Positions 16,075 to 23,039 of a stretch of 23,039 bases of DNA are shown here, in pieces; position 1 is the stretch's first letter, and every line of letters begins with the position of its first letter. The notes under the pieces are model-generated. The model was not told where the DNA came from and did no database searches. It saw only the letters and a list, made by a program, of their open reading frames with translations. The stretch spans positions 1-23,039 of the forward strand of contig NZ_DATFKB010000222.1 in assembly GCF_035268865.1 (NCBI RefSeq), given 5' to 3'. Made by a program: the position numbers and the translations under genes. Origin of the DNA: Salinivirga sp035268865. Its GTDB lineage: Bacteria; Bacteroidota; Bacteroidia; Bacteroidales; Salinivirgaceae.

Positions 16075-18264
16075 TTAATTTGCCATTTCAGAGAAGAACT
16101 TAATGCGCATTAACCTGATGTCTTCTTCTGTATACTCTTCTTCTCCAAGTTCATCCAGCGCATTTTCAAGGGATTCATTTTCGGCTTCTTCCAGAAAATA
16201 CGCATATACATCATCTTGTTTTTCTTCATCCACAACCTGGTCGATGTAGTAACCAATATTTAATCGTGTACCTGAATAAACAATGGCTTCAACTTCTTTA
16301 AGCAGGTCTTCCATTTCCATTCCTTTTGCAGCAGCAATGTCATCCAATGGTATTTTGCGATCGATAGATTGTATGATGTATACTTTTAACCCTGATTTAT
16401 TGACAACTGACTTAACAACCATATCTTCGGGCCGTTCAATCTCGTTCTCGTCAACATATTTCTTTATCAGTTCCACGAAATCTTTACCATATCTTTTGGC
16501 TTTACCTTGCCCTACGCCAGTCATGTTTTGTAGTTCTTCTATACTGATAGGGTAGTGTATGGCCATGTCCTGAAGCGATGGATCCTGGAAAATTACAAAA
16601 GGAGGTATCTCTTTACGTTTAGCTATTTTTTTACGTAAATCTTTAAGCATTCCAAAAAGTGCCGGATCTGCCGATGCGGTATTTGCACTCGAACTGTGTA
16701 CGTCATCATCCTGCTCGTCATCAGGGAACTCGTGTTCCTTGTATAAAGTTACAGAGTAAGGATGCTTTAAGAACTCTTCACCTTTTTCTGTAACTGTGAG
16801 CAGTCCATAATTTTCGATATTCTTACGAAGCAGTTTTTTTATTAAGGCCTGCCTGATGATGGCATTCCAGAAACGGGCATCATGGTCACCACCCGACCCG
16901 AATAAAGGTGATTTATGGTGTTTGTATGATTTTATTGCTGAATCGGCAACACCAGCGAGCAATTTTGAGATATAATCGGCCTTAAAGCTCTCTTTTATGG
17001 CCTTAATGGTCTCAATTATTTGAACAATATAGTCTTTTCCTTCAAAGGTTTCTTTAGGGTTAAGGCAGTTATCGCAATTGCCACATGGCTCTTCCAGGGT
17101 TTCTCCAAAATAGTTTAATAACTGCTGCACACGGCATACTCCTGATTCTGCATAAGTAACAACTTCATTAAGCAGTTGATTGCCAATTTCTTGCTCAGCA
17201 ACGGGTTTACCCTGCATAAATTTTTCGAGCTTTTGTATGTCTTTATAGGCATAAAAAGCAATGCATTTACCTTCTCCACCGTCGCGACCTGCGCGTCCTG
17301 TTTCCTGGTAGTAGCTTTCCAGGCTTTTGGGTATATCGTAATGAATTACAAACCGTACATCCGGCTTATCAATTCCCATCCCAAAAGCAATGGTTGCCAC
17401 AATTACATCGATCTCTTCCATTAGGAATTTATCCTGGTTGCCTGTGCGGGTAGCGGCATCCATACCTGCATGGTAAGCCAAAGCTTTTATTCCGTTTACG
17501 CGAAGCGTCTCGGCAAGCTCTTCTACTTTTTTCCGGCTGAGACAATAAATAATACCTGATTTTCCATGGTTATCTTTCAGGAATTTTATGATTTGTTTGT
17601 TGACGTTCTTTTTGGGACGTATTTCATAGTAAAGATTGTGCCTGCGGAATGATGATTTATAGACATTGGCCTCCAGCATACCCAGATTCTTCTGAATGTC
17701 GTGTTGAACCTTTGGCGTGGCAGTAGCTGTTAGTGCAATGATAGGTGCGCGACCAATGGTTTCTACAATTGGTCTTATGCGGCGGTACTCTGGTCTGAAG
17801 TCGTGACCCCATTCCGATATACAATGTGCTTCATCAATAGCGTAAAATTGAATATTAGCTTTTTTAAGAAAAAGAATATTTTCTTCTTTAGTTAGGGATT
17901 CCGGCGCAACGTACAATAACCTGGTTTTGCTATTCAGTACGTCTTCGCGCACCCTTGTCATTTCTGTTTTATTGAGAGAAGAATTTAAAAAATGAGCAAT
18001 GCTGTCATCTCCGGCATAACTGCGCATAGCATCGACCTGGTTTTTCATTAATGCAATTAGTGGAGAAATGACGATGGCTGTTCCCTCTTGTAAAAGTGCA
18101 GGTAGTTGATAACATAATGATTTACCACCACCGGTTGGCATTAGAACAAATGTATCATTGTTTTGAAGCAAATTCTCAATAATAGCTTCCTGGTTCCCTT
18201 TGAAAGTATCAAAACCAAAATGCTTTTTCAATTCAGCACTAAGCTTACTATGTTTTTCATTCAT
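16075..18264 (-). CDS. recQ: ATP-dependent DNA helicase RecQ
   Basis: A 729-residue superfamily 2 helicase that unwinds DNA 3' to 5' in recombination and fork repair. The motor has the Walker A motif PTGGGKS (Lys48), the DEAH box at residues 144-147 followed by the RecQ aromatic-rich loop (CISEWGHDFRPEY), TATATP (180-184) and the motif VI region YYQETGRAGRDG. The RecQ zinc site is complete: Cys377, Cys394, Cys397, Cys400. A winged-helix RQC part follows (about 405-510), then an HRDC domain (about 533-605). Residues about 615-675 form a further helical domain (HTH_40-like), and the tail is very acidic. This longer form (about 725-735 residues, versus about 610 in E. coli) is usual in Bacteroidota. 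It is divergent from kpsF, a neighbour pair I recall as common in this phylum. Confidence 0.97.
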   Translation of the reverse strand: MNEKHSKLSAELKKHFGFDTFKGNQEAIIENLLQNNDTFVLMPTGGGKSLCYQLPALLQEGTAIVISPLIALMKNQVDAMRSYAGDDSIAHFLNSSLNKTEMTRVREDVLNSKTRLLYVAPESLTKEENILFLKKANIQFYAIDEAHCISEWGHDFRPEYRRIRPIVETIGRAPIIALTATATPKVQHDIQKNLGMLEANVYKSSFRRHNLYYEIRPKKNVNKQIIKFLKDNHGKSGIIYCLSRKKVEELAETLRVNGIKALAYHAGMDAATRTGNQDKFLMEEIDVIVATIAFGMGIDKPDVRFVIHYDIPKSLESYYQETGRAGRDGGEGKCIAFYAYKDIQKLEKFMQGKPVAEQEIGNQLLNEVVTYAESGVCRVQQLLNYFGETLEEPCGNCDNCLNPKETFEGKDYIVQIIETIKAIKESFKADYISKLLAGVADSAIKSYKHHKSPLFGSGGDHDARFWNAIIRQALIKKLLRKNIENYGLLTVTEKGEEFLKHPYSVTLYKEHEFPDDEQDDDVHSSSANTASADPALFGMLKDLRKKIAKRKEIPPFVIFQDPSLQDMAIHYPISIEELQNMTGVGQGKAKRYGKDFVELIKKYVDENEIERPEDMVVKSVVNKSGLKVYIIQSIDRKIPLDDIAAAKGMEMEDLLKEVEAIVYSGTRLNIGYYIDQVVDEEKQDDVYAYFLEEAENESLENALDELGEEEYTEEDIRLMRIKFFSEMAN

Positions 18265-18290
18265 TTGAGCATATATTTTCTAAAAATCTA

Positions 18291-18305
18291 TTACTAAGTT
18301 AGTAA
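18291..18305. promoter_or_regulatory. 15-bp palindrome in the recQ/kpsF divergent region, candidate operator
   Basis: TTACTAAGTTAGTAA is a perfect palindrome with 7-bp arms around one central base. It lies 27 bp upstream of the recQ start and about 155 bp upstream of the kpsF start. Such symmetry fits a dimeric repressor site, but no regulator gene is adjacent and only one copy was noticed. Chance occurrence in A+T-rich DNA cannot be excluded. Confidence 0.35.
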
Positions 18306-18459
18306 AATTCCAATACATTTATTTTTATTTTGTCTGTTATTCGGGTGATATTTTTTAGGTTTTATCAACAAACATAGACTTATTGATCCTGAGTGAAATA
18401 AAATCTAGTAATTTTACCCACTTTAACCCGATAAGCATTTTACAAAAACTGTGCATAAA

Positions 18460-19440
18460 ATGAATGATCATAAACGTAACTATCAGAATATTTTAAAAAT
18501 TGCAGGCAAGTCCATTGAACACGAAGCTTTAGCTATTAAAAATCTTGTGAATTATTTAGATGAAGATTTTGCTAAGGTTGTTGAATTGATTTATAATTCA
18601 GAAGGAAGATTAATTGTTACAGGGATTGGTAAAAGTGCGATTATTGCAAATAAAATTGTTGCAACTTTAAATTCAACAGGTACGCCTGCTGTATTTATGC
18701 ATGCTGCAGATGCCATACATGGCGATTTGGGTATTGTACGTGAGCACGACAGTGTTTTGTGTATTTCAAAAAGCGGTAATACTCCGGAAATTAAAGTGCT
18801 GGTTCCTTTAATTAAGTCCAGAGGCAATACCCTCATTGGTATGGTGAGCAATGTCGATTCATTTTTAGGTAAAAACGCTGATTATCTCTTAAAAAGTACA
18901 ATCGAAAAAGAGGCCTGCCCCAACAATTTGGCTCCTACGTCGAGTACTACGGCGCAATTGGTTTTAGGTGATGCTTTGGCTATTGCGCTAATTGATTATA
19001 GAGACTTTGGCGAGGAAGACTTTGCACGTTTTCATCCTGGGGGGGCACTGGGCAAAAAACTCTACATGCGTGTAAGCGATTTATACAAAAACAATCCCAG
19101 ACCAATGGTATCTCCAGATACACCAGTTGAACAGGTGATTCTTGAAATATCTGAAAAACGACTTGGTGCTGCAATTGTTGTAGACAAGGATTTAAGTGTG
19201 GTTGGCATTATTACGGATGGTGATTTGAGAAGAATGATTCAGAAAAAGCTGGATCTTGCTTCTACTAAAGCAGAGGATATTATGAGCCGTAATCCAAAAA
19301 CAATTGCTCCCGAAGCCATGGCAATTAAAGCTTTTAACATGATGGAGGACAATAGTATTACACAGCTTGCTGTTGCAGTAGACGGAAAGTTTGAGGGTAT
19401 GGTGCATTTACACGATATATTAAAAGAAGGCATTGTATAG
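18460..19440 (+). CDS. kdsD: Arabinose-5-phosphate isomerase (KpsF/KdsD/GutQ family)
   Basis: A 326-residue (ATG start) enzyme that converts ribulose 5-phosphate to arabinose 5-phosphate, the first step of Kdo synthesis for lipopolysaccharide inner core or capsule. Residues about 35-170 form the SIS sugar-isomerase domain: VTGIGKSAIIANKIVATLNS, HAADAIHGDLG, CISKSGNTPEI and APTSSTTAQLVLGDALA. The family signature FHPGGALGKKL links it to two CBS domains (about 195-250 and 265-325), with IITDGDLRR in the first and MVHLHDILKEG at the end. A GTG three codons upstream (18451) is in frame, but GTG starts are rare in this phylum, so the ATG is preferred. It is the first gene of a plus-strand group with envelope-glycan genes, but a hairpin and 162 bp separate it from the next. 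KpsF (capsule) and KdsD (LPS) paralogues cannot be told apart here. Confidence 0.94.
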   Translation: MNDHKRNYQNILKIAGKSIEHEALAIKNLVNYLDEDFAKVVELIYNSEGRLIVTGIGKSAIIANKIVATLNSTGTPAVFMHAADAIHGDLGIVREHDSVLCISKSGNTPEIKVLVPLIKSRGNTLIGMVSNVDSFLGKNADYLLKSTIEKEACPNNLAPTSSTTAQLVLGDALAIALIDYRDFGEEDFARFHPGGALGKKLYMRVSDLYKNNPRPMVSPDTPVEQVILEISEKRLGAAIVVDKDLSVVGIITDGDLRRMIQKKLDLASTKAEDIMSRNPKTIAPEAMAIKAFNMMEDNSITQLAVAVDGKFEGMVHLHDILKEGIV

Positions 19441-19441
19441 A

Positions 19442-19461
19442 CATGTTTTTACTAAAACATG
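19442..19461 (+). terminator. Hairpin immediately after the kdsD stop codon
   Basis: CATGTTTT (19442-19449) and AAAACATG (19454-19461) form a perfect 8-bp stem with a TACT loop, starting two bases after the stop codon. There is no T-run after it, so it is more likely an mRNA 3'-end or processing structure, or a weak terminator, than a strong intrinsic terminator. Confidence 0.4.
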
Positions 19462-19602
19462 ATTAGAAGAATCAGGGATTTTGAATACTTCTTTTTATGC
19501 TGTAACAGGCTATAATTATAAACTTTAAACAGAAAGTTGAGCTATTGAGTAAGAAGACTTTATTTTCCGTTTCGTTTTCAATGAATTATAAAACCCGGCA
19601 GG

Positions 19603-20409
19603 ATGAAAATAGGATTAATTGGAACAGAAAAAGATATTCAAAAACGAGCCCCGATTTTTGCGGAAGCATTCGGTGAAAATAGTTTAACTATTTTGCACAG
19701 CAAAGAAGAGGACAAAAGTTTTAATTCAACTGATACCGTTGAGGAGCTCGTGCATTTGAACGACCTGGTAGTTGTTGAACCCGGTGCAGCTGAGAATCTG
19801 AATTTACTCTATCACACCATAAAAAAGGGAGATAAGATATTTCTCGACCTTGATTACCCGATTTCATTGCCGGTTATTCAAAAGTGTAAGGCTTATCAAG
19901 AAGAAGCAGGTAATGTAGTTGCGTTTGATATTACCCCATATTTTTTGCTGAAAAGCATCTTTAAGGATTTAACCAAACAAGCACATTTACATATTACCAG
20001 GTTTAATACTGAAGAAGAAATATTGCTGCAGGTCTATCAGATTTTAGTTTTTGGGTGTCTGTTTTTAGATTGTGAGAATATACAATCCTTTTTTCACGTA
20101 ATGCCAGACCAAAACAAAAATGCCAGGGCTATTTCTGCTAACCTGAGTAATTTAAAAGATAAGTATTTACATCTATTTGTTGGTAATTATGCCAAGGGGA
20201 ATAGCCATTATATGTTTTATGACGAGAACATTGTGGGACAGGGCGATTTTTCGGATGGCGAATTTTCTAATCATGCTGACATATTAAAACGACAACTTGA
20301 TGCGTTATACAATCACAATATTAAAGGTGACCTGAACTGTCTTTATAGCGTGGTAAGCTTGCTTGAAAAGCTTAAAGATTCGGCCGAGAAGAAAGGTTTT
20401 TATGTGTAG
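19603..20409 (+). CDS. Divergent Gfo/Idh/MocA-like protein, probable non-canonical or inactive oxidoreductase
   Basis: A 268-residue cytoplasmic protein with the overall plan of a Gfo/Idh/MocA dehydrogenase but without its hallmark residues. The N-terminus MKIGLIGTEKD fits the first strand and turn of a Rossmann fold, yet the GxGxxG/A pattern is broken. Residues 53-88 (DLVVVEPGAAENLNLLYHTI, then KKGDKIFLDLDYPIS) match the place where the family reads V-A-T-P ... EKP, but the catalytic Lys of EKP is replaced: the site reads DLDYP (82-86). The end (HADILKRQLDALYNHNI, VSLLEKLKDSAEKKG) matches the helical tail of the family. It is about 60-100 residues shorter than typical members. A GGCAGG ribosome site precedes the ATG. 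It lies between kdsD and the sugar-transferase pair, suggesting a role tied to surface glycan. The fold assignment is inferred from motif placement only. Confidence 0.65.
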   Translation: MKIGLIGTEKDIQKRAPIFAEAFGENSLTILHSKEEDKSFNSTDTVEELVHLNDLVVVEPGAAENLNLLYHTIKKGDKIFLDLDYPISLPVIQKCKAYQEEAGNVVAFDITPYFLLKSIFKDLTKQAHLHITRFNTEEEILLQVYQILVFGCLFLDCENIQSFFHVMPDQNKNARAISANLSNLKDKYLHLFVGNYAKGNSHYMFYDENIVGQGDFSDGEFSNHADILKRQLDALYNHNIKGDLNCLYSVVSLLEKLKDSAEKKGFYV

Positions 20410-20484
20410 GTCACTTTTAAGCAAGATTTTTGTTTTCTTTGCAAAAATATTTCAAAAAGTACGAATAATCTTATTTACCTGATA

Positions 20485-21321
20485 ATGACCAGAATAAATA
20501 CACTTGTTTTTATTGCAACGTTTTTATTTTTAATTGGTTGCGACCACATAAATCCAGAAGAAGAGATCCCAGTTTACCTTACAATTGAAGATATTACAGT
20601 TGACGAGGAGTATGCTCAATTAACAGATGCCTGGGTTTACGTAAATGAAAAACTGATAGGTGTATATGAATTACCGGCACATTTTCCTGTTTTGGAAAGT
20701 GGAAATGCAAATATAAGGGTAGTACCAGGAATAAAAGTTAACGGTATAGCTGTCTCAAGAGGTCCTTACCCATTTTATCAACCCTGGGAAGTTGAAAAAA
20801 ATCTTGTACCTGGCGGAACAATTAATTTGAACCCCGTAACTTCGTTTCGTGAAGACCTTAATTTTCAATGGGAAGAAACATTCGAATTTTCCTCTACAAC
20901 CCTCGAAGCTTATGATTCTACCCATACCACCATTATCAAAACAGATACCATTAGCGATGCACCTTCTTCGACAGCAGGCGCCATCATTGTGGAGCCCGAT
21001 TCAACTTTTACTTTGCAATCGGTTGAACAGTACTTTTTACCTTCGGACCGGGATGTATACCTGGAACTTTCTTATAAAACAGACCATTATTTTGAATTTG
21101 CATGGCATGTCCAAAACCTAACTGATGGAAGTATAAGGGAAGCGCGCATATATCAGTTTAATCCAACTGATGGATGGGAACATATTTATATTTACTTAAG
21201 CAATTTTATCGGTGATTATAATGTCCTTAATCACCAGTTCCGTTTTCTTTTCGGGGGGAACAATATCACCGATGAATCTAAACATGTTTATTTAGACAAT
21301 ATTAGGTTAATACACTATTGA
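20485..21321 (+). CDS. Envelope lipoprotein with carbohydrate-binding-like C-terminal region, function unknown
   Basis: A 278-residue predicted lipoprotein. The signal peptide ends in the lipobox LIGC (Cys19 acylated), followed by an acidic stretch (NPEEE) of the kind linked to surface export in Bacteroidota. Residues about 45-85 look like a PEGA-type beta module (DAWVYVNEKLIGVYELPAHF). A Ser/Thr-rich linker (about 135-165) leads to a C-terminal beta-rich part (about 175-278) that ends HVYLDNIRLIHY, a pattern common at the end of jelly-roll carbohydrate-binding or galactose-binding-like domains. I do not recognise a named family. The next gene, a sugar-phosphate transferase, starts 9 bp after its stop, so the two are probably one operon and the lipoprotein may act in export, anchoring or sensing of the polysaccharide. 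Confidence 0.78.
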   Translation: MTRINTLVFIATFLFLIGCDHINPEEEIPVYLTIEDITVDEEYAQLTDAWVYVNEKLIGVYELPAHFPVLESGNANIRVVPGIKVNGIAVSRGPYPFYQPWEVEKNLVPGGTINLNPVTSFREDLNFQWEETFEFSSTTLEAYDSTHTTIIKTDTISDAPSSTAGAIIVEPDSTFTLQSVEQYFLPSDRDVYLELSYKTDHYFEFAWHVQNLTDGSIREARIYQFNPTDGWEHIYIYLSNFIGDYNVLNHQFRFLFGGNNITDESKHVYLDNIRLIHY

Positions 21322-21330
21322 TCAGACTAT

Positions 21331-22746
21331 ATGAATAAAAAGCTACTTACCCTAAAATATGTTTTATTTGATTTGCTGGCCGGGGCTATTAGCTGGGGCC
21401 TGTTTTACAGTTACCGTAAAATATATGTGGAGCACTTTCCTATTGAAAAAATACACCTTGGAAATGACGATACTTTTTTCCTTGGATTAAGCATTATCCC
21501 GTTTTTTTGGTTAGCGCTCTATTATTTTACCGGTGAATATCGAAATTTGTTAAGAAAGTCCCGGTTGCAGGAACTGGCATCTACATTTAAGCTTGTGCTT
21601 GTTGGATCGGTAATATTGTTTTTCATTCTTATTCTGGATGATTATATCTCATCATACAAAAACTATTACAGTTCTTTTTTTACATTGTTTTCCCTACAAT
21701 TTGTATTTACCTATATTCCCCGGTTAACTATTACCAGTTCTACAATACGCAAAATGCGCCGGGGCGAGTTTTCTTTCAATACACTCATTATAGGAGCCCG
21801 GGAAAAAGCTGTTGGATTAATCAAAGAAATGAGCAATAAACCAAAGTCATCTGGAAATAAATTTATTGGGTTTGTGCCTTTGGAGCCGCAGGAGGAATAT
21901 CCTTTAGAACAATATTTGTCCAAACTTGGCGATTCATTAGAAGATATTAATACCATTGTAAAAGAGTACAAGGTAGATGAGGTAATTATATCACTCGATT
22001 ATCAGGAAAAAAACAAACTTGAAAAGGTTATTTCCCGGCTGGAGCTATTGCATACACGAACCTTAATGCAACCTGATCTTTACGACATTCTTACCGGACA
22101 TGTTCAGACCACATCGCTATACAGCATCCCCCTTTTGGAGGTTACACATGAACTTATGCCGCCCTGGCAGGAGAATGTGAAACGATTTCTTGATGTGGTT
22201 TTTTCAATTATTGCCATGGTTATTTTAATTCCCTTATACGTGGGTATTTCAATAGCTATTAAAGCAAATTCCAAGGGGCCTGTTTTTTATTCTCATACGC
22301 GTATAGGCCGATTTGGGAAACCATTCACCATATATAAATTTCGTTCTATGGTGGTCGATGCTGAGAAAAACGGACCGCAGCTTTCAAATCATACAGATAA
22401 TAGAATTACAAGTGTGGGAAGGTTTTTACGTAAAACACGCTTAGACGAAATCCCCCAGTTTTATAACGTGGTTCTGGGCAACATGTCTCTGGTTGGACCA
22501 AGGCCGGAACGCCAGTTTTTTATTGATCAAATTGTGGAGCGTGCACCACATTATTATCATCTGTTGCGGGTTCGACCTGGTATTACATCTCTTGGACAGG
22601 TAAAATATGGTTATGCCGAAAATGTTGATCAAATGATTGAGCGGTTGCGTTACGACATTATTTATATTGAAAACATGTCGCTTTATGTCGACTTTAAAAT
22701 TATGATCTATACTATAAAAACCATTTTTGAAGCCAGCGGCAAATAG
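21331..22746 (+). CDS. Polyprenyl-phosphate sugar-1-phosphate transferase (WbaP/WcaJ-type bacterial sugar transferase)
   Basis: A 471-residue integral membrane enzyme that transfers a sugar 1-phosphate from a nucleotide sugar to undecaprenyl phosphate, starting an exopolysaccharide, capsule or O-antigen unit. The N-terminal part has four hydrophobic segments (about 8-27, 50-66, 86-103 and 113-131). Residues about 148-260 form a Rossmann-like CoA_binding_3 domain (NTLIIGAREKAVGLI). The C-terminal catalytic domain (about 283-471) has the reentrant membrane helix KRFLDVVFSIIAMVILIPLY, FYSHTRIGRFGKPFTIYKFR, the Asp-Glu catalytic dyad in RLDEIPQFYNV (Asp372, Glu373) and LVGPRPERQ. All are intact. 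It shares an operon with the upstream lipoprotein. Which sugar is used cannot be told. Its stop lies 5 bp before a MITE-like element that carries a terminator-like hairpin. Confidence 0.94.
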   Translation: MNKKLLTLKYVLFDLLAGAISWGLFYSYRKIYVEHFPIEKIHLGNDDTFFLGLSIIPFFWLALYYFTGEYRNLLRKSRLQELASTFKLVLVGSVILFFILILDDYISSYKNYYSSFFTLFSLQFVFTYIPRLTITSSTIRKMRRGEFSFNTLIIGAREKAVGLIKEMSNKPKSSGNKFIGFVPLEPQEEYPLEQYLSKLGDSLEDINTIVKEYKVDEVIISLDYQEKNKLEKVISRLELLHTRTLMQPDLYDILTGHVQTTSLYSIPLLEVTHELMPPWQENVKRFLDVVFSIIAMVILIPLYVGISIAIKANSKGPVFYSHTRIGRFGKPFTIYKFRSMVVDAEKNGPQLSNHTDNRITSVGRFLRKTRLDEIPQFYNVVLGNMSLVGPRPERQFFIDQIVERAPHYYHLLRVRPGITSLGQVKYGYAENVDQMIERLRYDIIYIENMSLYVDFKIMIYTIKTIFEASGK

Positions 22747-22751
22747 GCGAC

Positions 22752-22915
22752 TAGTGTCATGTCAAGCGTAATCTGACGCGCCAAGTATTGATCTTTTCAT
22801 TTGTATCTGCGTTAAAAAATGATTACAGAACGCTGTGCTATGCGCACATTTTTTGTCTTTCTAAAAACGAAAACCTCTTTAACTTACCCGTCATTTCACA
22901 TTTGACATGACACTA
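22752..22915. mobile_element. MITE-like non-coding element with 14-bp terminal inverted repeats beginning with TA
   Basis: A 164-bp segment is bounded by perfect 14-bp inverted repeats, TAGTGTCATGTCAA at 22752-22765 and TTGACATGACACTA at 22902-22915. The similarity continues inward imperfectly to about 30 bp with one gap (both sides then share TGACG). The ends begin and finish with TA, as expected for an IS630/Tc1-mariner-type element that duplicates a TA target. However, TA is inside the repeat here, so a target duplication cannot be proved from one copy. No open reading frame for a transposase fits, so if mobile it would be moved in trans. Only one copy is in the window. Alternatively it could be a genome-wide repeat with a terminator role. 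Confidence 0.6.
22834..22854 (+). terminator. Small hairpin plus T-run inside the MITE-like element
   Basis: TGTGC (22834-22838) and GCACA (22844-22848) pair across a TATGC loop, followed directly by six T residues (22849-22854). The stem is only 5 bp, so it is a weak intrinsic terminator, but its position about 90 bp after the sugar-transferase stop suits the end of that transcript. Confidence 0.45.
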
Positions 22916-23039
22916 ATATTTGGCCACAATAGGATACCTGCGACCCATTCCGAATGCTTTTGATGAAACTCTCAGTATAGGGGGAAACTGGTAACGTTTA
23001 TATTCATTGATATTTACCAGATGTGTGACCCTGAGCACA
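22913..23039 (-). CDS. 3' end of an unidentified gene (last 41 codons), continuing beyond the window
   Basis: On the minus strand an open frame enters from the window edge and runs 41 codons to a TAG at 22915-22913. The peptide includes HLVNINEYKRYQFPPILRVS and ends SKAFGMGRRYPIVAKY. The composition looks like a real protein end (mixed charged and hydrophobic residues), and the stretch is free of better frames, but it is short. I do not recognise a family with confidence. The stop codon is formed by the terminal TAG of the inverted repeat of the adjacent MITE-like element, so the original gene may have been longer. The gene converges on the sugar-transferase gene. Confidence 0.5.
   Translation of the reverse strand, partial: VLRVTHLVNINEYKRYQFPPILRVSSKAFGMGRRYPIVAKY

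Noticed and set aside
18329..18356. Possible kdsD promoter (TTTG at 18329 and TATTTTTT at 18349)
   Set aside because: The spacing of 16 nt is too short and the -7 element is just part of a T-run.
18451..18459. GTG start for kdsD
   Set aside because: It adds only three residues, GTG is rare as a start in this phylum, and an ATG follows directly; it remains possible.
19603..20409. Calling the Gfo/Idh/MocA-like gene a pseudogene
   Set aside because: The frame is intact over 268 codons with a good ribosome site and ordered hydrophobic pattern; motif loss looks like divergence, not decay.

Overview
The window reads as chromosomal DNA from a member of the Bacteroidota, probably a Bacteroidales/Marinilabiliales-type organism. 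This rests on the A+T-rich base composition, weak or absent Shine-Dalgarno sites, exported proteins whose signal peptides end in Ala-Gln, a recQ gene divergent from a kpsF/kdsD gene, an Asp-box (VPS10/BNR-like) secreted protein, and an SO_0444-type metal permease with a heavy-metal domain at its C-terminus. No rRNA, tRNA, CRISPR array or intact transposase gene was seen. The lineage is an inference, not a measured result.

Layout. (1) Positions 1-5.4 kb: the 3' end of ubiX (flavin prenyltransferase) runs convergently into a secreted M28 metallopeptidase. That gene is divergent from a 1086-residue secreted Asp-box beta-propeller protein, which ends at a long perfect hairpin. (2) 5.4-7.1 kb: an SO_0444-type Cu/Zn-efflux permease with a fused heavy-metal domain, and a divergent 62-residue membrane protein. 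(3) 7.1-15 kb, all minus strand: a tightly packed seven-subunit Mrp/Mnh cation/proton antiporter operon (mnhA-G) led by a tandem universal stress protein gene. Upstream of it, across a 334-bp hairpin-bearing spacer, lies a second tandem universal stress protein that carries a C-terminal TPR-like extension. (4) 15.2-18.3 kb, minus strand: a Bax-inhibitor-1/YccA-type membrane protein with its own intrinsic terminator, and recQ. (5) 18.4-22.7 kb, plus strand: kpsF/kdsD (arabinose-5-phosphate isomerase), an unusual Gfo/Idh/MocA-like protein lacking the usual catalytic motifs, a lipoprotein with a predicted carbohydrate-binding-like C-terminus, and a polyprenyl-phosphate sugar-1-phosphate transferase. 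Together these suggest Kdo supply and cell-surface polysaccharide assembly. (6) 22.75-23.04 kb: a 164-bp element bounded by 14-bp inverted repeats beginning with TA (MITE-like). It is wedged between the sugar transferase gene and the 3' end of a convergent, unidentified gene whose stop codon is supplied by the element's repeat.

Functionally, the middle of the window looks like a stress and ion-homeostasis block (metal efflux, Mrp antiporter, two stress proteins, BI-1-like protein). The right part looks like an envelope-glycan block. The most noteworthy points are the physical coupling of universal stress proteins to the Mrp operon, the USP-USP-TPR architecture, the divergent dehydrogenase-like protein beside a glycan-initiating transferase, and the MITE-like element. 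No unambiguously new multi-gene system was found.
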